This document shows, piece by piece, positions 8,318 through 16,150 of a stretch of DNA of 64,000 bases. How positions within the stretch are numbered: the first letter of the stretch is position 1; each line of letters begins with the position of its first letter. The notes beneath the pieces are model-generated. The model had not been told where the DNA came from. It saw only the letters and a program-made list of their open reading frames with translations, and did no database searches. Source of the DNA: CAXMQS01 sp964195995 (GTDB lineage Bacteria > Actinomycetota > Acidimicrobiia > Spongiisociales > JAOTWH01); the NCBI GenBank assembly GCA_964195995.1, contig CAXMQS010000030.1:34493-98492 (forward strand). Direction: 5' to 3'. Made by a program: the position numbers and the translations under genes.

Positions 8318-8916
8318 TACACCCAGCCGTTGTCGCGATAGGTGGGGAGCATCGCTCGGTACTCGTCTTCGAGGATGCTCCACAGCGTGTGGTCTGTCCA
8401 CACCCCGCCGATGCGAAGCTCGTCGCGCAGGACTCCCTCCTGGGTAGCGCCGATCTTGGCTGCTACTCGCTCCGAGCCGATGTTGCCGAGGGCGATGCGG
8501 AGGGTGATCTTGTGGAATCTGAGTTCTTCGAATCCCGCCTCCAGCACCCGGATGGCAGCCTGGGTGCAGATTCCCCTGCCGGCTTCGTCGCTCCGCACCC
8601 AATACCCGATCTCGCCAACGGAGCCGCCGCGGGTGGCGGGCCACACAGAGATGTTGCCGAGATGGCGCCTGAGGTCGTCGGGACGCCGAATCGAGAGGTC
8701 GAAGGCGCGTCCTTCCTTCCATGCCATCACCGACTCGCGGATGTATCCGATGGCGTCGGCCTTGTCGTAATTGCGGTGCGCCCACGGCAACCACTTGACA
8801 AGGTCAGGAAGAGAGGCCTGGATGGCCTCGGAGAGGGCGTCAGCATCACGGCGCTTGAAAGGGCGCAGCACCAACCGCGACGTAGTCCGAGACGCGGGGG
8901 AGAGGGCGAGGGACAT
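8317..8916 (-). CDS. GNAT-family N-acetyltransferase (RimJ/RimL-like)
   Basis: Acetyl-CoA-dependent N-acetyltransferase of the RimJ/RimL group. The 199-residue protein begins TTSRLVLRPFKRRDADAL, continues with GEIGYWVRSDEAGRGICTQA (the acetyl-CoA-binding region) and ends with RIALGNIGSERVAAKIGATQEGVLRDE, which places it close to ribosomal-protein alanine acetyltransferases; the actual substrate is unknown. The ATG at 8916 is preceded by a TAGGCT box 8 nt upstream, fitting a leaderless transcript. A longer in-frame reading to 9543 is antisense to the Nudix gene and was rejected. It is divergent from the Nudix gene across a 33-bp spacer. Confidence 0.88.
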   Translation of the reverse strand: MSLALSPASRTTSRLVLRPFKRRDADALSEAIQASLPDLVKWLPWAHRNYDKADAIGYIRESVMAWKEGRAFDLSIRRPDDLRRHLGNISVWPATRGGSVGEIGYWVRSDEAGRGICTQAAIRVLEAGFEELRFHKITLRIALGNIGSERVAAKIGATQEGVLRDELRIGGVWTDHTLWSILEDEYRAMLPTYRDNGWV

Positions 8917-8924
8917 CGGGGGCA

Positions 8925-8942
8925 AGCCTACCGCCGTAGGCT
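8925..8942. promoter_or_regulatory. Back-to-back -10 boxes forming a perfect inverted repeat
   Basis: AGCCTAC-CGCC-GTAGGCT gives a TAGGCT -10 box on each strand, 8 nt from the acetyltransferase ATG and 7 nt from the Nudix GTG. Both genes would be leaderless and share this 18-bp promoter core. Confidence 0.6.
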
Positions 8943-8949
8943 CTTGGCA

Positions 8950-9486
8950 GTGAGCGACGTCTGGGACCGCTTGGCCTCCCTTCCTCCGGTGCCTTCTCCC
9001 GAGGGGATGCTGGCGGCTGTGCTGGCACCTCTCTACCAGGACGAGTCTGGCGACGTTCGAATGATCCTCACAGTGCGGCCCGAACACATGAACACCCACG
9101 CCGGCGACGTCGTGTTCCCGGGAGGCAGAATCGAGGAGGGCGACGCCGACCCCGTAGCAACGGCTGTCCGCGAGGCCGAGGAGGAGGTCGGGATAGCGCC
9201 ATCGTCGGTGACGGTGCTGGGTGGACTCAAACCGGTCGCCCCGGGCCGCCCTGAGATGATCATCGTGCCGGTCGTCGCCCGTGTTACCCGTCCCGTCGAG
9301 TTCGTGATGCAGGAGGATGAGGTCGCCGCCGTTCTCGAGCCCACCATCGGAGAACTGCTTGACGAGTCGCGGTGGGAGCTTCGTGACTTCCACTCGCATC
9401 CGCTGTGGTTCTTCGAGTTCCCCGAGGCAACCCTGTGGGGAGCGACCGCCTTCATGGTGAGAGAGCTTCTGAGCTACCTTCGGTAG
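8950..9486 (+). CDS. Nudix hydrolase, CoA pyrophosphatase-like (NudL type)
   Basis: Nudix pyrophosphohydrolase. A full Nudix box runs from GGRIEEGDADPVATAVREAE to EEVGIA near residues 56-81 and is preceded by PEHMNTHAGDVVFPGG, which resembles the UPF0035 signature of CoA pyrophosphatases that release 3',5'-ADP and 4'-phosphopantetheine. Length is 178 residues. GTG at 8950 is chosen because a TAGGCT box ends 7 nt upstream; an in-frame TTG at 8944 is the alternative. The frame is open far upstream to 8389, but that part is antisense to the acetyltransferase. Confidence 0.88.
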   Translation: MSDVWDRLASLPPVPSPEGMLAAVLAPLYQDESGDVRMILTVRPEHMNTHAGDVVFPGGRIEEGDADPVATAVREAEEEVGIAPSSVTVLGGLKPVAPGRPEMIIVPVVARVTRPVEFVMQEDEVAAVLEPTIGELLDESRWELRDFHSHPLWFFEFPEATLWGATAFMVRELLSYLR

Positions 9487-9563
9487 GCGGCTTGTGCCGC
9501 CGCCATAGGCACTGAGCTCTAAGCCGTACCAAAAGCGGTCCACAAGGGGCTTGCGGCCTGCGG

Positions 9564-9594
9564 ATCGATTCGGCTTCTATGAAGCCGAATCGAT
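9564..9594 (-). terminator. Perfect 14-bp hairpin containing the decarboxylase stop codon
   Basis: ATCGATTCGGCTTC-TAT-GAAGCCGAATCGAT. The TAG stop of the leftward decarboxylase gene sits at the loop (9577-9579), so one arm is coding. It lies between convergent genes and has no T-run on either side. Confidence 0.6.
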
Positions 9595-10977
9595 GAGCTC
9601 CCAGAGATGGTCCACGTGCCTCTGCTCGGTGTGCGTCTGACCGACATTGACCCGCACTACGTAGCGGTCGTTGAGCTTGGTGTGGCTCAGGAAGGCCTCT
9701 CCGGAGGCGTTGACCGCGTTGAGGATCGCCTTGCTGGCGTCGTCACCATCGGTATGGGTGAAGCACACCAGGTTGAGGTCGGCGGGAGCAGCCAGTTCTA
9801 GTTTCGGGTGCTCGCGAACACGCTCGGCAAGCTCCTGGCCGAGGCGGACATGCTCCCGGATGTGATGCTGCAGCCCCTCCACCCCATAGTGGCGGATGAC
9901 GAACCACATCTTGAGAGCTCGGAACCGGCGCCCTAGGGTGATCTGCCAGTCGCGGTAGTCGATTACTTCGCCGGAGTCCGTGGCCTGGTTCCGCAGGTAC
10001 TCGGGCGACACGCTCATCGTGCGAATCAAGGCCTGGCGATCAGCGACATAGAAGGCGCTGAACTCAACGTTGGTGAAGAGCCACTTGTGGGGGTTGAACA
10101 GATAGCTGTCTGCCAGCTCGACGCCGTCCTGGAGGTATCGGAACTCGGGACAGATGGCTGCACTACCCGCCCAGGCCGCGTCAACGTGCAGCCAAGCCCC
10201 GAACCGTTTGGCCAGCTCGCCGATGGGACGCAGCGGATCCATTGCCAGCGACGATGTCGTGCCAACGGTGGCGACAACCAACGCTGGGGTCAGCCCCGCC
10301 GCGACATCGGATTCCAGAGCCGTAGCGAGCGCTTCGGGGCGCATGGCGAAGTTGTCATCGGTATCGATGAGTCGCAGGTTGTCGGATCCGATCCCGGCCA
10401 GCCGGACCGCCTTCTCGACCGAGCTGTGGGCCTGGGCCGAGGTGTATGCCGTCAGCTTGCCCGTGACGCCAGTGTCGTTGGCGACGTAGTCGGTCGCTCT
10501 CTCGCGGGCTGCCAGGGCGGCGACGAGGGTGCTGGTGGAAGCTGTGTCGTTGACAACACCACCACCGCTTGATGTCGAGCGAAACTGCTTCGGCAGGTTG
10601 ACCATCTCGGCCAGCCAGTCGAGAACGTGCGTCTCGAGCTCGGTGGCGGCGGGACTGGTCGCCCACATCATCCCCTGGGTCCCCAGCCCGGCAGCGGCCA
10701 GTTCGCCGAGAATGCTGGGACCAGAGTTGTTGCCGTTGAAGAAGGCGTAGAACCCGGGCGACTGCCAATGAGTGATGCCGGGCATGACGACCTCATCGAG
10801 ATCTGTCAGGATGCTGTCCCATGACTCGCCGGAAGTCGGCGGGCTGTCGGGGAGCTTCGACCGGATTTCGCCCGGTTCGACTGTGCTCATCACGGGGTAG
10901 GTCTCCACCCGTTCCATGTAGGTGGCGATCCACTCCACCATCTCGGCGCCGCGTTGGCGGAACTCGTCTGGGGTCAT
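9577..10977 (-). CDS. PLP-dependent aromatic-L-amino-acid-type decarboxylase
   Basis: Group II pyridoxal-phosphate decarboxylase related to DOPA, tyrosine and tryptophan decarboxylases. The PLP lysine is in YLFNPHKWLFTN and the cofactor-binding aspartate in HVDAAWAGSA; the N-terminus MTPDEFRQRGAEMVEWIATY is standard. The predicted 466 residues match the family. The start at 10977 gives the usual N-terminus and leaves 22 bp after the ligase gene; an ATG at 11016 would add 13 residues and overlap that gene. It appears to be third in a leftward operon after a HEAT protein and an O-antigen ligase-like protein. The substrate cannot be read from sequence. Confidence 0.88.
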   Translation of the reverse strand: MTPDEFRQRGAEMVEWIATYMERVETYPVMSTVEPGEIRSKLPDSPPTSGESWDSILTDLDEVVMPGITHWQSPGFYAFFNGNNSGPSILGELAAAGLGTQGMMWATSPAATELETHVLDWLAEMVNLPKQFRSTSSGGGVVNDTASTSTLVAALAARERATDYVANDTGVTGKLTAYTSAQAHSSVEKAVRLAGIGSDNLRLIDTDDNFAMRPEALATALESDVAAGLTPALVVATVGTTSSLAMDPLRPIGELAKRFGAWLHVDAAWAGSAAICPEFRYLQDGVELADSYLFNPHKWLFTNVEFSAFYVADRQALIRTMSVSPEYLRNQATDSGEVIDYRDWQITLGRRFRALKMWFVIRHYGVEGLQHHIREHVRLGQELAERVREHPKLELAAPADLNLVCFTHTDGDDASKAILNAVNASGEAFLSHTKLNDRYVVRVNVGQTHTEQRHVDHLWELIDSAS

Positions 10978-10999
10978 GTGGAAGGGCACGGCTCGAACG

Positions 11000-12334
11000 C
11001 TAGCTCGCGCCGCCATAGGCGCCTGAGCGGGCGGTGCCTGTCCAGCGCTTGCTGGCTAAGAACAGTCCGGCGGCGAACCACCAGGTCGGCTCGAATAGGA
11101 CCGTCTGGGTGATCGACGCGCTGAAAGTCACGATCAGCGCCACCGCGCCGACCAGGCCGCCCCCGTACCACAGCACGATGGCCCCCAGAGCAAGGAAGCT
11201 GGCCAGGCCGACAAGGCCGGTCTCGCCGAGGAGCTGAAGAGCGAGGTTGTGCGGCTCCTGGAGCCCCGGCGTCTGCCAGCCGACTCCGAGGCCGGCACCG
11301 CGGAGCGGATCTTCCTCGAAGAAGTCGACGTACTGCGGCCACACCTCGCCGCGGTAGTCGACAAGGTCGAGGCCGGGGTCGGTGGTGGCATCGCCGGAGG
11401 GTCCCGGACCGAGGCTCAGGTTCTGCTCCAATCTGAAGGCGACCGCATCGCCGATATCACCGCCGACGTCGGCGGGATCGGCGAGCCACAGGATGCCAAA
11501 GATGGTCATCCCCGAGAGAGCAGAAAGTCCGAGGAGGCGGCCGAGCCGCCGTATCGAGGTCTCCCTTCCCAATAGCAGCGCAACGCTCGTCGCGACGAGA
11601 GCGACACCGAGGCCAAGCCATCCGGTCCGGCTGAATGTCAGTAGGACGGCAACGGCGAGACCTCCGATGACTGCTGTGTCGATCAACAGGCGTCTCGATC
11701 CCAGCCCCCTGACAACGGCGATGATGGAGAGCGCCAGCCACAGGTTCGTCCAGGCTGCCGAATACCCGGGGTCCTGGTGCCAGTTGGTGAGGGCAACGAA
11801 GCCGTCCTCGAGATAGGCAGTCTTGGTCACCTGGCGGACGCCGGGCCACTCGTTGGCGGCGTTGAGCGCCCAATCGCCAAGGGCTCCGGTGGTGGCAAGC
11901 TCGATGATGATTGCCGTTGCCACCATGACGGCCCCAGACCAGAAGACGGTCTGCAGCGTGCGACGCCACATGCCCTGCCCCTCCAAGCATCGGGCCGTCA
12001 CCAGCATCACGGCGCCGCCGACGCCGAGGGCGAGAAGCAGTCGGGAGAAGCGGCTGGCGTAGTCCGATCCCGGCCAACTGATGAGGGCGCCGAGAAGCAT
12101 CAACGCCAGGCCGATCGAGGCCGGTCGATGCCATGGCCATGAGCCCTGGCGCAGGCCGGCGATGGCCTGCCACGCCGCGATGACGACGACGAGAACCAAG
12201 TAGGGCTTCCACGAGATCCACGCCGCAATGAAGAAGGTATGGAGGGGAAGCAGAGCCACCATCGCCAAGAAAGCACGCTCCGGCCACGCCACGGGGCGCC
12301 GTCTTGTCGCCGACCTCAGTCCCTCAACGCTCAC
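11000..12334 (-). CDS. O-antigen ligase/polymerase-like membrane protein (Wzy_C family)
   Basis: Polytopic membrane protein of 444 residues with about ten hydrophobic segments and a large extracytoplasmic loop (about residues 275-345). The loop contains LRGAGLGVGWQTPGLQEPHNLALQLLGETGLVG, whose G-x-G ... PHN ... E-x-G pattern is the Wzy_C/WaaL signature. Such proteins ligate or polymerise surface glycans; in an actinobacterium the acceptor would be another cell-envelope glycan. The GTG start overlaps the stop of the HEAT-repeat gene (GTGA), so the two are co-translated. No glycosyltransferase genes flank it, which is unusual for this family. Confidence 0.85.
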   Translation of the reverse strand: MSVEGLRSATRRRPVAWPERAFLAMVALLPLHTFFIAAWISWKPYLVLVVVIAAWQAIAGLRQGSWPWHRPASIGLALMLLGALISWPGSDYASRFSRLLLALGVGGAVMLVTARCLEGQGMWRRTLQTVFWSGAVMVATAIIIELATTGALGDWALNAANEWPGVRQVTKTAYLEDGFVALTNWHQDPGYSAAWTNLWLALSIIAVVRGLGSRRLLIDTAVIGGLAVAVLLTFSRTGWLGLGVALVATSVALLLGRETSIRRLGRLLGLSALSGMTIFGILWLADPADVGGDIGDAVAFRLEQNLSLGPGPSGDATTDPGLDLVDYRGEVWPQYVDFFEEDPLRGAGLGVGWQTPGLQEPHNLALQLLGETGLVGLASFLALGAIVLWYGGGLVGAVALIVTFSASITQTVLFEPTWWFAAGLFLASKRWTGTARSGAYGGAS

Positions 12335-13404
12335 CCTGTGTCCCTGGCGGCTGCTGCAGCCTCGAACCGAACCTGGAAGTCATCGTCGTTGACGAGGGGC
12401 CGCACCGCCGACATGCTCGGTGCCACGCCGAGCTCGCGCAGCCCCCGGATCGCCTTCCACCGAACCCAGGCGTCGTCATCTGCCAGCCCTTGCTCGAGGA
12501 GCTCACGCACCCTCTCGGTGCCGAGGTCAGCAGCTCCGTCGATGGCCATGCGGCGCACGATGCGATGGGTGTCGACGTAGGCGTCCGCCAGGGTTGCCGC
12601 AGCGAACCCCTCGTCGGATGATTGGGCGAGCGTGGCCAGGGCCAGGCGGCGGGTCTCGGCGCTGGGGTCCCGCAGTGCGGCCGTGAGGTGGGCGCGATGG
12701 CCCTCGTCGTCGGGGTCGAGGAGGTGCAGATCTTCGAGCGAGCGGATGCGAAGGCCCTCGCCGACCAGCTCGTCCCTGGTGAGGGACGAGGCTGTGCTCG
12801 GCGGCACCGTCGGGTCGTAGAAGAGCGTCGTCACGCGATCGAGCACCTCGTCAAGCCGGTCCTCCCATGAAGCCGACCGGGACAAACCGACCGTGACGAA
12901 GTCACCGGCAACCATGACGTCGGTGATGTCCTCGTCTCCCATTAGCTCGGCAACCCGGGAGTCGTCGATGTCGTCGCCGCGGCGGAACCAGACACCCGGC
13001 GCCGCCGTCCCTCCGATGGTGAAACGAATCTTGCTGGGGTGCGGGGTGGCCTCGGGGACGACAGGGCCCGAGAACACGCGGTCGAAGAGGCCGCTGGCGG
13101 GGGAGTCGGCGCCGGTGACGAAGATCTCGTAGCGGCCGTCCATGATGCCGTGACGAAGTATCAGGTCATCGTCCAGTTGGTGCTCCCACCATCCGGCATC
13201 CAGCGATGCCGACACGAGCCTGCTCAGTGAGTCGGCGTCCGTTGGTCTCCATGGCTCCGAGCTGAAGAACTTCTTCAGCAGCGCCTTGAACAGCGCGAGG
13301 TCTTCGAATGGCAGCTGCATCGCCACCTCGGTCGTCAAATGCGCCACTGCATCGGCGGTGAGGCCTCTGGTGGCTACGGCCCCACGGCCGTCGTGTGCGG
13401 TCAT
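12331..13404 (-). CDS. Nfu N-terminal-like domain plus HEAT-repeat protein
   Basis: A 357-residue cytoplasmic protein. Residues ~140-225 resemble the Nfu/NifU N-terminal scaffold fold (KIRFTIGG ... VAELMGDEDITDVMVAGDFVTVGL ... WEDRLDEVLDRV), though a CxxC iron-sulfur module is absent. Residues ~245-357 are HEAT-like helical repeats (ALRDPSAETRRLALATLAQ, GLADDDAWVRWKAIRGL). This pairing occurs in the conserved virulence factor C family, whose biochemical role is unclear. The ATG at 13404 is used; the frame is open further upstream but antisense to trpS. It is translationally coupled to the ligase-like gene by a GTGA overlap and divergent from trpS. Confidence 0.72.
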   Translation of the reverse strand: MTAHDGRGAVATRGLTADAVAHLTTEVAMQLPFEDLALFKALLKKFFSSEPWRPTDADSLSRLVSASLDAGWWEHQLDDDLILRHGIMDGRYEIFVTGADSPASGLFDRVFSGPVVPEATPHPSKIRFTIGGTAAPGVWFRRGDDIDDSRVAELMGDEDITDVMVAGDFVTVGLSRSASWEDRLDEVLDRVTTLFYDPTVPPSTASSLTRDELVGEGLRIRSLEDLHLLDPDDEGHRAHLTAALRDPSAETRRLALATLAQSSDEGFAAATLADAYVDTHRIVRRMAIDGAADLGTERVRELLEQGLADDDAWVRWKAIRGLRELGVAPSMSAVRPLVNDDDFQVRFEAAAAARDTG

Positions 13405-13424
13405 TTGCCCATGGTGCCACGGGG

Positions 13425-13430
13425 TAGGCT
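13425..13430 (+). promoter_or_regulatory. -10 box of trpS-guaA
   Basis: TAGGCT lies 10 nt before the trpS ATG with no SD in between, consistent with a leaderless or near-leaderless mRNA. Confidence 0.5.
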
Positions 13431-13440
13431 CCCGCGCACC

Positions 13441-14421
13441 ATGACTCGGCCCAAAGTGTTCTCTGGCGCTCAGCCAACAGGCGATATCCACATCGGCAAC
13501 TACCTCGGCGCCTTCCGCAACTGGGTCGCCATGCAGGCAGATCATGACTGTGTCTATTGCATCGTCGATCTTCATGCCATCACCACCACGATGGACCCCA
13601 TGGAGCTGAAGAGCAACAGCCGCCAGACGGCCAAGCTCTTCCTGGCGATGGGTGTCGACGCCGATGCTTCGATCCTCTTTGTGCAGAGCGCAGTTGCCCA
13701 GCACGCCGAGCTGGCATGGGTGCTCGGAACCTTGACATCGATGGGCTCGCTCAATCGGATGACCCAGTTCAAAGAAAAGTCGGACAAGCACGGCGCCATG
13801 CTCGGCCTCTTCGCCTACCCGGTGTTGCAGGCAGCAGACATCCTGCTCTATCGAGTGAACGCGGTTCCCATCGGGGAGGATCAGAAACAGCACCTCGAAC
13901 TGACGCGAGATGTTGCCGAGCGCTTCAACAATCGATACGGGGACATCTTCCCCCTGCCCGAGCCAGTTATCCCCGAGATCGGCGCCAGGGTGATGTCGCT
14001 CCAGGATCCGAGCGCCAAGATGTCCAAGTCAGAAGACAATGAGTCGTCGCGGATCGGGTTGCTTGATCCGCCACAAGTGGTTGCCAAGAAGCTCGCCCGC
14101 GCAGTAACCGATTCCGAATCCGAGATCCGTTATGACCCCGAAACCAAGCCGGGAGTCTCCAATCTGCTCGAGATCATGTCGCTGTTCGCGAGCCGTTCGA
14201 TCGACAGCCTTGTCGGCGAGCTGGCCGGGTCGGGCTATGGCGATCTCAAGACAATGGCGGCCGAAATCACGAATGCGAGCCTGGCGCCCATCCAGGACCG
14301 CTACAACGCCCTTTCGGACGCTCGGGTCGACGACATCCTCGAGGCGGGTGCCGAGCGGGCTCGGGCCCAGGCGTCGGCCACGTGGGGCATTGTCAAGGCC
14401 GCCGTCGGCCTGTCCAACTGA
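13441..14421 (+). CDS. trpS: Tryptophanyl-tRNA synthetase
   Basis: Class I aminoacyl-tRNA synthetase charging tRNA-Trp. The 326-residue protein has SGAQPTGDIHIGNYLGA (HIGH-type motif HIGN) near residues 8-21 and KMSKSEDN (KMSKS loop) near residue 195, plus the tryptophan-binding DLHAITT segment. It lies beside guaA with a 1-bp overlap (TGATG), so the two are translationally coupled. The start ATG at 13441 is the only one giving the normal N-terminus. Confidence 0.97.
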   Translation: MTRPKVFSGAQPTGDIHIGNYLGAFRNWVAMQADHDCVYCIVDLHAITTTMDPMELKSNSRQTAKLFLAMGVDADASILFVQSAVAQHAELAWVLGTLTSMGSLNRMTQFKEKSDKHGAMLGLFAYPVLQAADILLYRVNAVPIGEDQKQHLELTRDVAERFNNRYGDIFPLPEPVIPEIGARVMSLQDPSAKMSKSEDNESSRIGLLDPPQVVAKKLARAVTDSESEIRYDPETKPGVSNLLEIMSLFASRSIDSLVGELAGSGYGDLKTMAAEITNASLAPIQDRYNALSDARVDDILEAGAERARAQASATWGIVKAAVGLSN

Positions 14422-15950
14422 TGTCGCTCTCCGTCTTGGTTGTCGACTTCGGGGCTCAGTACGCCCAGCTGATCGCAAGGAGGGTCCGTGAGGCTCACGT
14501 TCACTCCGAGATCGTGCCTCGCACGATCACCGCCTCCGAAGTCAAGGCGAGGGATCCGATCGCGTTGATACTGAGCGGTGGCCCGGCCTCGGTCTACTCA
14601 GACGATGCCTACGAAATCGATCCCGACATCCTGAGCTTGGGGCTTCCCATCCTTGGCATCTGCTACGGCCACCAGGTGCTTGCTCAAGGGTTGGGCGGTG
14701 TCGTTGAGCAGACGGAGACGGCCGAGTACGGCAGAACCGGCCTGCAGGTCAGCTCGGATGGCGGCCTATTCGCCGGCCTTGGCAGTGACCTCGAGGTGTG
14801 GATGAGCCATAGAGACGCGGTCACCGTCGCCCCACCTGGGTTCGTGGTGACAGCCTCTTCCGGATCCAGCCCGGTCGCCGCCATGGAGGACCCCAGCCGT
14901 GATCTGTGTGGCGTGCAGTTCCATCCCGAGGTAGCCCATACTCCCCAGGGACAGTCGATCCTCGAGAAGTTCCTTTATGGGGTCGCCGGCGCCATGCCAA
15001 CGTGGACCCACACCAGCATCATCGAGGGGGCCGTTGCTCGGATCCGGGAGGCGGTCGGTGATGAGCAGGTCATCTGTGGCCTATCGGGTGGCGTCGATTC
15101 TGCTGTCGCCGCAGCGCTCGTCTACAAGGCGGTGGGGGACCAGCTGACCTGCGTCTTCGTGGATCATGGATTGTTGCGTAGAGGCGAGGCGGAGGAAGTC
15201 GAGCGCACCTTCCGTCAGCACTTCCACATGAATCTGGAGCTCGTAAAGGCAGAGGACCGTTTCCTCGATCGCCTCGCAGGGGTGATTGACCCCGAGGCGA
15301 AGCGGAAGATCATCGGAGAGACGTTCATTCGCGTTTTCGAGGAGGTTGCCGCCCGCTACTCGGAGGCCCGATTCCTCGTCCAGGGGACCCTCTATCCCGA
15401 CATCATCGAATCGGGGACATCCGACGCCGCCAGGATCAAGAGTCATCACAACGTCGGGGGCCTTCCCGAGGACATGGCTTTCGAGCTGATTGAACCGCTC
15501 CGGGATCTGTTCAAGGACGAGGTGCGAGCCGTGGGGGAGGAGCTCGGCTTGCCTCAGGAGATCGTGTGGAGGCAGCCGTTCCCCGGGCCCGGCCTTGCGG
15601 TCCGCATCATCGGTGAGGTCACCAAAGCGAAATGCGAGCTGCTTCGCTCAGCAGACGCCATCGTCACCGAAGAGATACGGCGCGCCGGGCTGTACCGCGA
15701 CATCTGGCAATCCTTCGCCGTCCTACCTGACATCCGGACCGTTGGGGTGCAGGGCGATGAGCGCACCTACGCCTACCCCCTCATCTTGCGGGCGGTCACA
15801 TCGGATGACGCGATGACGGCAGACTGGGCGCGATTGCCCTATGAGCTCCTGGAGACGATCTCTTCGCGCATCATCGCCGAGGTGCCCGACATCAATCGGG
15901 TTGCCTACGACATCTCCTCCAAGCCCCCGGCAACCATCGAGTGGGAGTAG
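14421..15950 (+). CDS. guaA: GMP synthase (glutamine-hydrolysing)
   Basis: Converts XMP to GMP with ATP and glutamine. The N-terminal class I glutamine amidotransferase domain (residues ~5-190) has the nucleophile in GICYGHQ and the His-Glu pair in GVQFHPEV. The ATP pyrophosphatase domain follows, with the P-loop LSGGVDSAVAAAL near residue 215, and the C-terminal dimerisation domain ends PATIEWE, the near-invariant terminus of GuaA. Length is 509 residues. The ATG overlaps the trpS stop by one base. Confidence 0.98.
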   Translation: MSLSVLVVDFGAQYAQLIARRVREAHVHSEIVPRTITASEVKARDPIALILSGGPASVYSDDAYEIDPDILSLGLPILGICYGHQVLAQGLGGVVEQTETAEYGRTGLQVSSDGGLFAGLGSDLEVWMSHRDAVTVAPPGFVVTASSGSSPVAAMEDPSRDLCGVQFHPEVAHTPQGQSILEKFLYGVAGAMPTWTHTSIIEGAVARIREAVGDEQVICGLSGGVDSAVAAALVYKAVGDQLTCVFVDHGLLRRGEAEEVERTFRQHFHMNLELVKAEDRFLDRLAGVIDPEAKRKIIGETFIRVFEEVAARYSEARFLVQGTLYPDIIESGTSDAARIKSHHNVGGLPEDMAFELIEPLRDLFKDEVRAVGEELGLPQEIVWRQPFPGPGLAVRIIGEVTKAKCELLRSADAIVTEEIRRAGLYRDIWQSFAVLPDIRTVGVQGDERTYAYPLILRAVTSDDAMTADWARLPYELLETISSRIIAEVPDINRVAYDISSKPPATIEWE

Positions 15951-16150
15951 CGAGCGCATCGGGGCCTTTGGGCCATGAGCTTTGACCCTGGGGCGATCTC
16001 TTCTCAGCCCCCAAGCTGAGGCCCTCAGATGCAGCGAATCACGGCCCTTGCCCACAGCCCGATGCCAAGAGCTCCGAGCCAGAAACTGGGTTTCTTGCTC
16101 CTCAAGCCGTGCCCAGGAACCGCCGATACCTCAGTCAGTAGCTACACGAG
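15951..16150. other. 200-bp gap upstream of the CheA-like gene, with a heptamer-phased stretch
   Basis: No coding potential or recognisable riboswitch. Bases 15966-15993 read as four 7-nt units, CTTTGGG, CCATGAG, CTTTGAC and CCTGGGG, a decayed version of the heptamer array seen at 27.07, 34.98 and 47.58 kb. Confidence 0.5.
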
